Positions 38,210-47,010 of a stretch of 64,000 bases of DNA are shown piece by piece. The DNA is from JBKQVT01 sp963727245 (GTDB lineage: Bacteria; Planctomycetota; Planctomycetia; Pirellulales; Thermoguttaceae). The first letter of the stretch is position 1; each line of letters opens with the position of its first letter. The position numbers were made by a program, and so were the translations under genes. Below the pieces are notes generated by a model. The model had not been told where the DNA came from. It searched no databases and saw only the letters and a program-made list of their open reading frames with translations. The stretch lies in contig CAVSFO010000009.1 of assembly GCA_963727245.1 (NCBI GenBank), positions 558,001 through 622,000 of the forward strand. Reading direction: 5' to 3'.

Positions 38210-38221
38210 GCCGTCCCCGCG

Positions 38222-40324
38222 TTAGCCCTGCTGCAGCGTGAGGAGGTCCTGGTATAACTGCTGCGTCGTGGTGATCACGCGGCTGTTGGCTTCATACATG
38301 TTCGAGGCCGTGATCAGGTCGACGAGGTTGGTGCTCACGTCGGCGTTGGACAGTTCCACGGCCCCGCTCTGGATCGTGCCGGCACTGCCGCTGCCGGGGG
38401 CACTGATCACCGGCAGGCCGGAATTGACGCCGGCGCTGTACATGTTCGTGCCCTGCTGTTCCAGACCGTTCGGGTTGGCGAAGCTGGCCAGCACGATTTC
38501 GCCCAGCGGGCGCGTGATGCCGTTGCTGTATACGCCGGTGATGACTCCGTTGGAGCCGATCTGGTAGCTCGACAACGTTCCCGGAGCGCAACCGTCCTGC
38601 GATGACACCGACAGGCTGGGCGTGTTGGTGGCCAGGCCGGAGAGACTGGAGAAATCGAGCGCGAATTGCAGCGGCTTGACCGCCGGCGAATCATCGCGAT
38701 CGATCGAAACCGTGTCGTTGGTGGACGACAGGTAGTCGCCCGTGCTGCCGAAGCGGATGAGCCCCGTCCCCACGGCGATGCCGGCCCCCGAGGCCGGAGA
38801 GTTCTGCCCGCAGTCGGCGAACCAGCGATACTCGGTATAGCTGCTGGTCGTGTCTTGCAGGACGGCCGTGAGCTGGACCGACAGCGGCGTCCCCAACGAG
38901 TCGTAAACGACCACGCTGGTCGAGACGCTTTCTCCCGCCGCCTGCTGCGCGGTGTTGAAGGGCATATTGACGGATTGCGACGCCGTGGGGTCGCTGGTGG
39001 GCGTGAATTGCAGGGCGGACAGGGGAATGGAAAGGGCGTTGCCCGTGCCGTTGTTCCCCACGATCTCGATCTCGCTGTTGGCGATGTAGGTGCCGGGATA
39101 CAGACCGCTGCCGGAATCCGGGGGAATGGGATTCGTCGGGTCGGCCGAGCTGCTCTGGATTCCCATCGCTTGCTGCATGAACGTCATCAGGTCGCCCACG
39201 GTCGAGGTGTCCGTGACCTGGAAGTTCTTGGTCGTGAGGTTGGTGTTTCCCACGTTGCCCGTGAAGGCAAGCGACCCCGGACCGGAAAAGAGCTGGCTAT
39301 ACTCGCCGTTGCCATCGGCACTGATGAGGTTGGTCAGGAGGGTCGCGGTCGTGATGGGCGGACCGGTCATGCTTTGCAGCGTTTGCCCGGCATCGACCTG
39401 GGCGTCGGTGAGGTCGTCCGTGAAGCTGATGGTCTTCTCGCCGGCGCCCCCGACGACCGTGTCGACCAGGTGATAGGTGTTCGGGTCCTTGGAATCGCAA
39501 CGATAGATGTTTACGTTGTCCCAAGCGGTCGTGGGGGTGTTGGTAAAGCTCACCTGGATCTCGCTGTTATCCGGCACGCTGATAGGAATACTGAGCGGGC
39601 TGGGGCAGCTCTCTACCGTTCCGGCCGTATTGGAATAGGTCACGTAGTAGGTATAGGTGCCGCCGGGGACCGATCCGGCATTGCCGTCGTTGACGGCCGT
39701 GGCCGCCGTCTGCGGCCAGGGGTACTGCGCGTCGCCCAGGGGGTTCGTCTCCAGGATCGTGGCCGTGTTGGCGATGGTGCCGCTGGAGGTCAGGCTCCCT
39801 TCCAGCGACACGTTCTGCGTCGCCGAAGCCACCGTGGACGTGCCCAAGGGAATGGTCATCGGCTGCAGCGCCGAAGTGTTGATGTTGCCGGCCCCGTCGG
39901 TGCCGTAGCCCAGCAAGTTGTATCCGGCCGAGTTGACCAGGGCATTGTCGGCGTTGGTGGTGAATTCGCCGTCGCGGGTGTAGAGCTGCCCGGCGGTGCC
40001 GCCTTGCATGACGAAGAACCCGTTCCCCTGAATGGCCATGTCGCTGGTGGTCGAAACGGTCGAAATGGTCCCCTGGCTGAAGTTCTGCGTGATTTGCGCG
40101 ACCAACGTGCCCAACCCGATCTGCTCGGGATCGGTGCCGGCGTTGTTGGCGGACGCCGCGGAGCCGAGCGAGAGCGTTTGTGAAAACTGCGTGGCGAAAG
40201 TCGCCGTCGAGGCCTTGAACCCGACGGTGCTCGAGTTCGCCAGGTTGTTGCCGACGACGTTGATCGACGTCTCGGCGGCGCTCATGCCGGTCAGGGCCGT
40301 GCTTAATGCGGAAGCTAAACCCAT
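38222..40324 (-). CDS. flgE: Flagellar hook protein FlgE, with extra domain
   Basis: A 700-residue hook protein. The N-terminal flagellin-like rod motif (LSTALTGMSAAETSINVVGNNLANSSTVGFK) and the C-terminal D0 part (GAVELSNADVSTNLVDLITASNMYEANSRVITTTQQLYQDLL) are conserved. About residues 195-340 hold an inserted beta-rich region (GGTYTYYVTYSNTAG ... WDNVNIYRCDS), probably a surface-exposed domain. Usual FlgE is 400-470 residues. The ATG at 40324 starts the family N-terminus. Confidence 0.93.
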   Translation of the reverse strand: MGLASALSTALTGMSAAETSINVVGNNLANSSTVGFKASTATFATQFSQTLSLGSAASANNAGTDPEQIGLGTLVAQITQNFSQGTISTVSTTSDMAIQGNGFFVMQGGTAGQLYTRDGEFTTNADNALVNSAGYNLLGYGTDGAGNINTSALQPMTIPLGTSTVASATQNVSLEGSLTSSGTIANTATILETNPLGDAQYPWPQTAATAVNDGNAGSVPGGTYTYYVTYSNTAGTVESCPSPLSIPISVPDNSEIQVSFTNTPTTAWDNVNIYRCDSKDPNTYHLVDTVVGGAGEKTISFTDDLTDAQVDAGQTLQSMTGPPITTATLLTNLISADGNGEYSQLFSGPGSLAFTGNVGNTNLTTKNFQVTDTSTVGDLMTFMQQAMGIQSSSADPTNPIPPDSGSGLYPGTYIANSEIEIVGNNGTGNALSIPLSALQFTPTSDPTASQSVNMPFNTAQQAAGESVSTSVVVYDSLGTPLSVQLTAVLQDTTSSYTEYRWFADCGQNSPASGAGIAVGTGLIRFGSTGDYLSSTNDTVSIDRDDSPAVKPLQFALDFSSLSGLATNTPSLSVSSQDGCAPGTLSSYQIGSNGVITGVYSNGITRPLGEIVLASFANPNGLEQQGTNMYSAGVNSGLPVISAPGSGSAGTIQSGAVELSNADVSTNLVDLITASNMYEANSRVITTTQQLYQDLLTLQQG

Positions 40325-40428
40325 CGCGTATCTCCTTGATCTGTTCTTTGTGGTTTTCACCTGAACCGGCGGGGCGAGGCGCTGCCTCCCCGGCGGAGCG
40401 GACGCTGGCGTCCGCGGGCCCCTGCGGT

Positions 40429-40872
40429 TCAGTTCGTCGTACTGGTGGTGGATGACGCCGCCGTGCCGGGCGCTATCGAGGTGATGTTGCTGAAAGGCAC
40501 GACCGTGCCGTTGATGGTGAACGTGGCCGTGCCGTTGGCCACCGAAATGCTGTCCACCGTGCCGCTGATCGAGTTCCCGGCGGAGGTTACCGCCGTCACG
40601 TTCTTTTGCAGCAGGTTGGTGGCCGTCGACAAACTCTGCTCCAAGGCCACGCCTTGCAGCGTGTTGCTGAGGCTCTGGTTCGTTTCCACGTTGCTGATCT
40701 GGCTCACCTCGTCGAGAATCTCCGTGTTGCTCACCGGCTGCGTCGGGTCCTGGTTCTGCAGTTCGGCAATCAGCATCTTGAGAAAGTCCTGGGGCGTCAG
40801 ACCGTTCAGGGGATCCGAAGTCGCGTTGGAAGCGCTCGACCCGGACGACGAGCCTACGGGAGAGGTGGACAT
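40429..40872 (-). CDS. flgD: Hook assembly scaffold FlgD
   Basis: A 147-residue short FlgD. The conserved segment GLTPQDFLKMLIAELQNQDPTQPVSNTEILDEVSQISNVE is followed by the helix and a short Ser/Thr/Ala-rich end. The larger C-terminal domains of proteobacterial FlgD are absent, as in many deeper-branching phyla. FlgD caps the growing hook; flgE follows directly. Confidence 0.9.
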   Translation of the reverse strand: MSTSPVGSSSGSSASNATSDPLNGLTPQDFLKMLIAELQNQDPTQPVSNTEILDEVSQISNVETNQSLSNTLQGVALEQSLSTATNLLQKNVTAVTSAGNSISGTVDSISVANGTATFTINGTVVPFSNITSIAPGTAASSTTSTTN

Positions 40873-40950
40873 GATTGAGGTCTCCTTGGTTTCTTCGGAT
40901 AACTGCTGGTTGGATTTGTTGCTGGCCGGCGGCCGCTCCGGTCCTGGCGG

Positions 40951-42648
40951 TTAAATAACGACGTTCAATTGGCTTCCGGCGCCCCCGCGGCGGACGGCGC
41001 CGGGGTCGGCGACGGCGACGGTTGCTGCGCCGCCGGCATCGGCCGCGACGGCACGGCCGGTACGGTGGTTCGGTGCGCGGTTATTGGAATCGGAACTGTA
41101 GGACGCCTGACCCGGCGTTCCGCCCGCCGATTGGTCCCTCACGTCGACGTCGAACTGCTGGACCTTGATGTCGTGCTGGGCCAGACGCTCGCGCAGGGCC
41201 GGCAAGTTGTCCAGGAGCACGTTCCGCGCCGCCGACGTCTCCGTCTCGGCCCGGGCCGTCAGGGCGCCGTTGCGGACGGTGATTTCCAGCCGCATCGAGC
41301 CCAGTTCGGGCGGGCTCAGCTTCAGCCGCACCGTGCCCCCCGCGGCGCTCATGGACTGGAACGCTTGCTCCACCCGCTGCACGAACCGCACCCGGTCGGC
41401 CTGGCCGATGTCCCCCGGCCCGGCCGCGGTTGCCGGCCCGGCCGCCTGTGCCCCTTGGCCCGCCGACAAGTGCGCCGGGCGCTGACGGAACTGGCCGGGG
41501 TACTGACGGAACCGGCCGCGGCGCCGGCTGCAACCGGCTTGGCGGCCTCTTTCCCGGCGACTCCGTTGCCCTTCTCGCTCGGCGAAGCGGTCGCTAACGA
41601 AGAGACTGCCGCTGCGACGGCGGTCGCCGCCGCGGCGGCAGGGATGTCGGCGGCGGTCCCCGAGGACGACGCTGCCTCGGCCTGCCCGACAGGTCCCGGC
41701 GACACCGGCGCTGCGTCGCCGGGGCGCGCAGGTTGCCAGGAGGCGCCGGCCGCTGCCGGTGGCCCCAAGTCCGCCGCCGGCGCCTGGGCCGGTTGCGCCG
41801 ACGACGTCGGCGGGCGATGCCGCGACGGTTCGGCGGGCGGCCGCCACCGGCCCCGAGGGCGAGGCCACGAAGCCCTGACCCGCGGTCACTGGGACGGCCG
41901 AATTGGTGGAAGTGTCATTCCCGGCCGGTGAACTGCCGGTCGTTGCGGTCGTTGGAACTGCCGGCAGGCTGCCGGTGGTCGTGGTTGCGGGAACAGCCGG
42001 CGAGAGCTTGCCTGCGACGGCCTGCCGGGACGGGGTCGGAACCGCCGCGCCGGCCTGGCTGCTGGGCTTCGAGCTTGGCACACGGTTCGGGACGCTTGCG
42101 GTCTGGGTGGGCAAGACCTTCGCATCGGTTGCCGCCGGCTGGGGTGTCTCTGGGGGTTGCGCGACGGTGACCGCTGCTGCCGTCCCAGCCACCACAGCCG
42201 CCGCGGCTGTGCCGTCGCTCGGGCTGGGCTGGTCGTTCGCTTGGGGCACAGTCATGTTGCCTGCGGGGGCTTGACTGGGATCGCCGCTGTTGCCGCTGTC
42301 GCCGCCGCCTTGACCTTGCGATGTCCCCGACGCACTCTGGCCGGAATGGTCCGCCGCCGACTCGGAAGCCGGCGTCGCGGCGCCCTGGGCGGCATCCTGC
42401 GGGGTGGTCCCCGCCGAGTCGCGCTGCTTGGCCTGGACTGCGCCGCCGCCGCCACTGGTAGCGATGGTGCTGCTGCCGTTTCCGCCGGGCGCCCGGCTGG
42501 CCGGCGGAGTTCTCTGCGCTTGTGCCGAGCGGAGATAGTCGTGGAACGACTCCGTCGCCGTCGACGGCTGGGCCGGCGGCGCGGCCTCCGCGGTGGCGGG
42601 GTCGATCGGCGCGAGCCGGGGCAGATTGTCCAGTGGCGACGGCATCAT
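40951..42648 (-). CDS. fliK: Hook-length control protein FliK, two frameshifts
   Basis: A Pro/Ala/Ser-rich protein of about 565 residues with the conserved FliK C-terminal domain: VEQAFQSMSAAGGTVRLKLSPPELGSMRLEITVRNGALTARAE, then LLDNLPALRERLAQHDIKVQQFDV. Between about 41790 and 41480 the coding frame changes and then returns, so two compensating one-base errors are likely (the correct middle reads ATASPSEKGNGVAGKEAAKPV). FliK acts as a ruler that triggers FlhB switching. It starts 1 nt after the MotE-like stop. Confidence 0.85.
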   Translation of the reverse strand: MMPSPLDNLPRLAPIDPATAEAAPPAQPSTATESFHDYLRSAQAQRTPPASRAPGGNGSSTIATSGGGGAVQAKQRDSAGTTPQDAAQGAATPASESAADHSGQSASGTSQGQGGGDSGNSGDPSQAPAGNMTVPQANDQPSPSDGTAAAAVVAGTAAAVTVAQPPETPQPAATDAKVLPTQTASVPNRVPSSKPSSQAGAAVPTPSRQAVAGKLSPAVPATTTTGSLPAVPTTATTGSSPAGNDTSTNSAVPVTAGQGFVASPSGPVAAARRTVAASPADVVGATGPGAGGGLGATGSGRRLLATCAPRRRSAGVAGTCRAGRGSVVLGDRRRHPCRRGGDRRRSGSLFVSDRFAEREGQRSRRERGRQAGCSRRRGRFRQYPGQFRQRPAHLSAGQGAQAAGPATAAGPGDIGQADRVRFVQRVEQAFQSMSAAGGTVRLKLSPPELGSMRLEITVRNGALTARAETETSAARNVLLDNLPALRERLAQHDIKVQQFDVDVRDQSAGGTPGQASYSSDSNNRAPNHRTGRAVAADAGGAATVAVADPGAVRRGGAGSQLNVVI

Positions 42649-42649
42649 G

Positions 42650-43327
42650 CTATTGCCCCATCTCTCGCTTGGTGTTTTCGGCCATGCTGGCGGCGGGCAT
42701 GCCTTGGCGGATGCGGCGCAGCACCTCGCCGACCTGGCTGACTTCGTCGGGCGTCTTGAACTCGGCGATGATCTTCGCCCGCTTGCCCTCGGTCATGCCG
42801 TCCAACAGGGCCACCACTTCGTCGATTTCCTTCTGCTCGAGCATCTGCCCCAGCAGCACCTTGGCCTGCTTGGGCTTGATGGCTTCCAGGGTGCGGCGGA
42901 CGTCGTCGCGGCCGGCGGCGACCGCCCCTTTTTCCAACGCCTGCAGATCGCCTTGGAAGCCGTCGCGCAAGCCTTGCAGATGCTTCTTCTCCTCGGCCAG
43001 CCGCCGCTGCTCGATTTCGGCCCGCCCGACGGCCGAGCGCAACGATTGCTCGCGGAGTTCCAGGTCCCGCGACTTCACCGCCCGCGCCTCCAAAATCTCG
43101 CTGTACGACACCTGCTCCGTCGAGGGCTCCTCCTGGTCTTCGTGGGCCTGCTGGCGGATGGCCGCCAGATCGACGCCCTGGGCGACGGCCAGCATCTGGA
43201 TGAGTTTTTCACGGTTGAGCTGCCAGGCGCGGCTGCAGCAGACGCCGAGGATCACGGCCGAAATGACCGTGGCGACGCAGGTGTACACCATCAGCGCGCC
43301 GAGCCCGCCGAGCAGCTTGCCGATCAT
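42650..43327 (-). CDS. MotE-like flagellar motility chaperone
   Basis: A 225-residue protein with an N-terminal transmembrane helix (LMVYTCVATVISAVILGVCC), a long coiled coil (LREQSLRSAVGRAEIEQRRLAEEKKHL) and a C-terminal MgtE-N-like repeat (LEAIKPKQAKVLLGQMLEQKEIDEVVALLDGMTEGKRAKIIAEF). Proteins of this layout (MotE) sit next to fliJ and help the stator. It overlaps the fliJ stop by 4 nt (ATGA). Confidence 0.7.
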   Translation of the reverse strand: MIGKLLGGLGALMVYTCVATVISAVILGVCCSRAWQLNREKLIQMLAVAQGVDLAAIRQQAHEDQEEPSTEQVSYSEILEARAVKSRDLELREQSLRSAVGRAEIEQRRLAEEKKHLQGLRDGFQGDLQALEKGAVAAGRDDVRRTLEAIKPKQAKVLLGQMLEQKEIDEVVALLDGMTEGKRAKIIAEFKTPDEVSQVGEVLRRIRQGMPAASMAENTKREMGQ

Positions 43328-43775
43328 GGCGACACCTCCCGCAGGGCTTGTTGCTGGGCCACTTCATCCAGTCGCTTCATCTCGCGGCGTTCCTCCTCCT
43401 GGCGGTGCTGGGCGGCCTGCTTGTCGCGGAGGATTTCCAGCACGCGGACCTCGCGGTTCGCCTCGGCCAGGACGAGGCGCCGGCGCTCGATCTCGCCCTG
43501 CACCGTTTCCCGCTGACGGATGATCTGCGCCGCTGCGATCGCAGCACCAGTTCGTTGCGTTGCGCCTCGACCAGGCGGTTCACGTCCACCTCGCCGGGCG
43601 CGAGGGTCTGGCGGTACTGGGTTTGCAGCGCGGCCAGCTCCGCGTCCGTGCGCTGGAGTTGGTGTTTCAACGTGTCGTCGACTCGATAGGCCTCGGCCAG
43701 CTCGCCGCGGCGCTCGTCGCGAGTCGCCTCGCGGAGCCGCAGCAGCGTCGCCAGTCGAAACGTGAATTTGCTCAT
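43324..43775 (-). CDS. fliJ: Flagellar export chaperone FliJ, frameshift
   Basis: FliJ of about 150 residues, a two-helix coiled coil that activates the FliI export ATPase. The N-terminal half reads MSKFTFRLATLLRLREATRDERRGELAEAY; a one-base shift near 43535 leads to QIIRQRETVQGEIERRRLVLAEAN and to the true end LDEVAQQQALREVSP. ATGA overlaps couple it to fliI upstream and to the MotE-like gene downstream. Confidence 0.85.
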
Positions 43776-45163
43776 GGTCGATCCGTCGTGTTTCCGCCTT
43801 GGGTCGCGGCCGCGGGCCGGGCCGTCGCGGCCGCCGCGGCGCGTTCGCCGCGGAGCCTGGCCGCCGCTTGTTGGTGAAGTTTCAGCAGTGCGCCGCGCGT
43901 GGAATCGAAGGCCGCCGGCTGCTCCACCGGCTGCCGCAGGAAGTGCTCCAGGTCGTCGTGCATATCGATGGCCAGGTCGACGAGGCGATTGCTGCCGCGG
44001 CGATAGGCGCCCACGGAAATCAGGTCTTCGTGATCGCGGTGGGCGGCCAGCAACTCGCGCAGGGCGACGGCCGCCTGGTAATGCTCGGGCGTGGTGACGT
44101 CGGGCATCAGGCGGCTCAGGCTGTCCAGCACGTCGATGGCGGGGTAGTGGCCGCGCGTGGCCAGTTTGCGCGACAGCCAGGTGTGCCCGTCCAGCAGGCC
44201 GCGCACCGCGTCGCTGATGGGTTCGTTGGGATCGTCGGCCTCGACCAGGACGGTGAAGAAGGCCGTGATGCTGCCCAGGGGGCTGCGGCCGGCGCGCTCG
44301 ACGAGCTTGGGCAGCAGGGCGAACACCGAGGGGGGATAGCCGCGCGTGGCGGGGGGCTCGCCGGCGGCCAGCCCGATCTCGCGCTGCGCCAAGGCGAAGC
44401 GCGTGAGCGAATCCATCATCAGCAGCACGTCCTTGCCCTGGTCGCGATAGTATTCGGCGATCGCCGTGGCCGTCATCGCCGCCTGCACGCGCACCAGGGC
44501 CGGCTCGTTGCTGGTGGCCACCACGACCACGCTCTTAGCCAGTCCCGCCGGGCCCAGATCGCGCTGGATGAACTCGTTGACCTCGCGGCCGCGCTCGCCG
44601 ATCAGCGCAATGACGATGACCTCGGCGGAGGTGTAGCGGGCCATCATGCCCAAGAGCACGCTCTTGCCCACGCCCGAGCCGGCGAAAATCCCCATCCGCT
44701 GCCCTTTGCCGCAGGTCAACAGGCCGTCGAAGGCGCGGACGCCGGTCACCAACGGCTCGCAGATGCGCGGCCGCGTGCAGGGATGCGGCGGCTGGCGCGT
44801 GAACGATACCCGGTCATCCAGTGCCGGCCGGGGCCTGCCGTCCACCGTGTTGCCGGCGGCGTCGATCACCCGCCCCAGCAGACCCTCGCCGACCCGCAGC
44901 CAGCGGCTGGTCCGCGCCAGGCGGACGCGATTGCCGTGGCGGATGCCGGCCAGGTCGCTGAAGGGATACAGCAGCGTGAGCTCGTCGCGGAAACCGATTA
45001 CCTCGGCCAGCAGCGCGGGGCCGGCCTCGCGCTGGATCTCCGCCACCGCCCCGACGGGGGCGGGAAAACCGGCCGCCGCGATGGTCATGCCGACCGTCTG
45101 CGCCACCGTCCCGGTCAAGGCGGTCGGTATCAGGGCGTCGAGTTGTGCGGTGAAATCGGGCAT
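43772..45163 (-). CDS. fliI: Flagellum-specific ATPase FliI
   Basis: A 463-residue F1-like ATPase that powers flagellar protein export. Walker A FAGSGVGKSVLLGMMA lies near residue 160, then VIALIGERGREVNEFI, the Walker B DVLLMMDSLTRFA, PPATRGYPPSVFALLPKLVERAG and a C-terminal helical part. The ATG at 45163 follows GGAAACGACACG; upstream DNA is a palindromic repeat, so the gap to fliH (142 nt) has been expanded. Confidence 0.95.
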   Translation of the reverse strand: MPDFTAQLDALIPTALTGTVAQTVGMTIAAAGFPAPVGAVAEIQREAGPALLAEVIGFRDELTLLYPFSDLAGIRHGNRVRLARTSRWLRVGEGLLGRVIDAAGNTVDGRPRPALDDRVSFTRQPPHPCTRPRICEPLVTGVRAFDGLLTCGKGQRMGIFAGSGVGKSVLLGMMARYTSAEVIVIALIGERGREVNEFIQRDLGPAGLAKSVVVVATSNEPALVRVQAAMTATAIAEYYRDQGKDVLLMMDSLTRFALAQREIGLAAGEPPATRGYPPSVFALLPKLVERAGRSPLGSITAFFTVLVEADDPNEPISDAVRGLLDGHTWLSRKLATRGHYPAIDVLDSLSRLMPDVTTPEHYQAAVALRELLAAHRDHEDLISVGAYRRGSNRLVDLAIDMHDDLEHFLRQPVEQPAAFDSTRGALLKLHQQAAARLRGERAAAAATARPAAATQGGNTTDRP

Positions 45164-45178
45164 CGTGTCGTTTCCGCG

Positions 45179-45256
45179 GGGTGCCACTGCTGGCTTGCCC
45201 AGCAGTGTTGCCCCAGTGGTGGTCCGGCACTGCTGGACAAGCCAGCAGTGGCACCC
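45179..45256. repeat. Palindromic repeat, family a
   Basis: Hairpin with arms GGGTGCCACTGCTGGCTTGC and GCCAGCAGTGGCACCC in the fliH-fliI gap, inside an otherwise tightly packed operon. Confidence 0.85.
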
Positions 45257-45305
45257 ACATCACCAGGTTTACCCGGAATACAATTCCTCAATTCTGAAGC
45301 ACTGC

Positions 45306-45956
45306 TTAGCTTCGCTCCGTCAGTTCCTCTTCGATCCGTGCCAACTGGGCCTCGAACTGCTGATCGATCGTGCCGAAGCGGGTCTCGACGCGGCAACCGC
45401 CCCGCGACACCCCGTCGTCGGCGATCATCTCGGCGGCCCCCAGCCCCGACATTTCCTGCAAAAGCATCTGCACCTGGGGCCCCAACGCCTCGAGGTCCGC
45501 GGCGTTGAGGTGGATGCGGATTTGCGAGCTGCCGGCGGCCAGCTCCAGCGCCTCGCGGACCAGGACCAGCGGCACCTGCGGTTGCCGGCTCAACTCGCCG
45601 CGCAACAGCCGCTTGGCGATGGCGGCCGCCAGGTGGACGCTGCTGGACTCCCAATGCGTCAGCCAGGCCTGCTTGGCATGACCGATGTCCTCGACGGCCT
45701 GCCGCAGCGCCGGCAGCACGGTGGCCAGTTGCTTTTGCACCACTTGCTCGACGGCCTGCATGGCCGCCTGGCGTCCTTCGAGTTCCGCGCGGCGACGGAT
45801 GGCCGCCGCCTCCTGCTGGGCCTGAACGACGATCTTGACCGCCTCGGCCCGCACCCGGTCGAGGTGCCCCTTCGCCTGGGCGGCCATGTCGTCGAAGTTG
45901 AAGGCGACGCTGCTGGTGCCCTGGTTCTGATCGGTAGCGCGGATCACGGTGGCCAT
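45306..45956 (-). CDS. fliH: Flagellar export regulator FliH
   Basis: A 216-residue FliH: a long helical stalk (AQAKGHLDRVRAEAVKIVVQAQQEAAAIRRRAELEGRQAAMQ) and the V-type ATPase subunit E-like end (LLRGELSRQPQVPLVLVREALELAAGSSQIRIHLNAADLEALG, DDGVSRGGCRVETRFGTIDQQFEAQLARIEEEL). FliH binds and regulates FliI. The ATG at 45956 is preferred to a TTG just after the fliG stop. Confidence 0.88.
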   Translation of the reverse strand: MATVIRATDQNQGTSSVAFNFDDMAAQAKGHLDRVRAEAVKIVVQAQQEAAAIRRRAELEGRQAAMQAVEQVVQKQLATVLPALRQAVEDIGHAKQAWLTHWESSSVHLAAAIAKRLLRGELSRQPQVPLVLVREALELAAGSSQIRIHLNAADLEALGPQVQMLLQEMSGLGAAEMIADDGVSRGGCRVETRFGTIDQQFEAQLARIEEELTERS

Positions 45957-45980
45957 GTCGGTTCTTGACGGGGTTTGCAA

Positions 45981-46991
45981 TCAGGGGGTTAGGGAATGTC
46001 GTGACGGTTCACAGTGAAACATCTCGCGCTGCGCCAGCCGGGCGATCTGCCGCCGGGCCTCTTCCACGTCGCGCAGTCGCAGCGGTCCCGGGTGGTCCAG
46101 TTGTCCGCGGACCCGCTGGGCCTCGGCCGGCGAGACTTCGCCGAGGATGCGCTTCACCAGGTCCGGCGCCGCGCCGATCAAGGCCGTCAGCAGCAGTCCC
46201 CGGTCGGCCGACCGCACCAGGGCCGCCAGCACCCGGCTGTCGGCGTCGGCCAGGTCGTCGAAGGCCAAGGGCTGCGGTCCCAGGCGTTCGGCCAGGGCCT
46301 GGTCGTGGGTGGCCAGGTTGTCGAGGATCTGCATGCCGGTGCGGCCGTCGGCGGCCTGCAGGATGTTGGCCACGGCGCTCAGGCCGGCGGCCCGGCGGCG
46401 CTGCATTTGCACCTGCTGCGAGAGCCGCGATTGCAGGGCCTCTTCCACCTCGCGGAGGATCTCCGGGGCCGTCTCTTCCAGATCGACGAGGCGGCGCACG
46501 ACCTCGGCCTGCAAGGCCCCCTGCAACCGCGCCAGCACGCTGCCGGCCTGTTGCGGTGGCAAGTGGGAGAGCACCAGGGCGATGGTTTGCGGGCGCTCGC
46601 CGCCCAGCAGCCGCGCCAGCTTGTCGGCCTCCGCCTCGCGGAGAAAACGAAACGGCTCGCTGACCCGCGAACCCGCCACCGCCATCGGCTCGCTATACGT
46701 GTTCTCCTCCTCCACCGGCCGCAGGGCAAGTCGCCGCACCAAAGTGTCGTCCAGTTCGATGCCGGGCGGGCACTGATCGGGCATCAGCGGCCCGACGCGG
46801 AAAAACTCGTCGATCACCCGCTGCTGCTCCTGCTGGTCGAGGTCGCCCAGCTCGACCGCCAGCCGCCGCACCTGGCGGGCCTGCTCGGGGCCCAATTGAT
46901 CCAGGATCACGTCGGCGGCGGCCTGGTCGAGGCTCGCCACCAGGATGGCCGCTTTTCGCAAACCGAGATTCGCTGCTTTCATGATCGTCAT
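45981..46991 (-). CDS. fliG: Flagellar motor switch protein FliG
   Basis: A 336-residue FliG, the C-ring part that meets the stator. It holds the N-terminal domain binding FliF (KAAILVASLDQAAADVILDQLGPEQARQVRRLAVEL), the middle ARM domain (LGGERPQTIALVLSHLPPQQAGSVLARL) and the C-terminal domain (FDDLADADSRVLAALVRSADRGLLLTALIGAAPDLVKRILGEVSPAEAQRVR). No break is visible. The stator-facing charged helix is present. Confidence 0.94.
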   Translation of the reverse strand: MTIMKAANLGLRKAAILVASLDQAAADVILDQLGPEQARQVRRLAVELGDLDQQEQQRVIDEFFRVGPLMPDQCPPGIELDDTLVRRLALRPVEEENTYSEPMAVAGSRVSEPFRFLREAEADKLARLLGGERPQTIALVLSHLPPQQAGSVLARLQGALQAEVVRRLVDLEETAPEILREVEEALQSRLSQQVQMQRRRAAGLSAVANILQAADGRTGMQILDNLATHDQALAERLGPQPLAFDDLADADSRVLAALVRSADRGLLLTALIGAAPDLVKRILGEVSPAEAQRVRGQLDHPGPLRLRDVEEARRQIARLAQREMFHCEPSRHSLTP

Positions 46992-47010
46992 ACCGGTGCC
47001 GCCTCAGACG

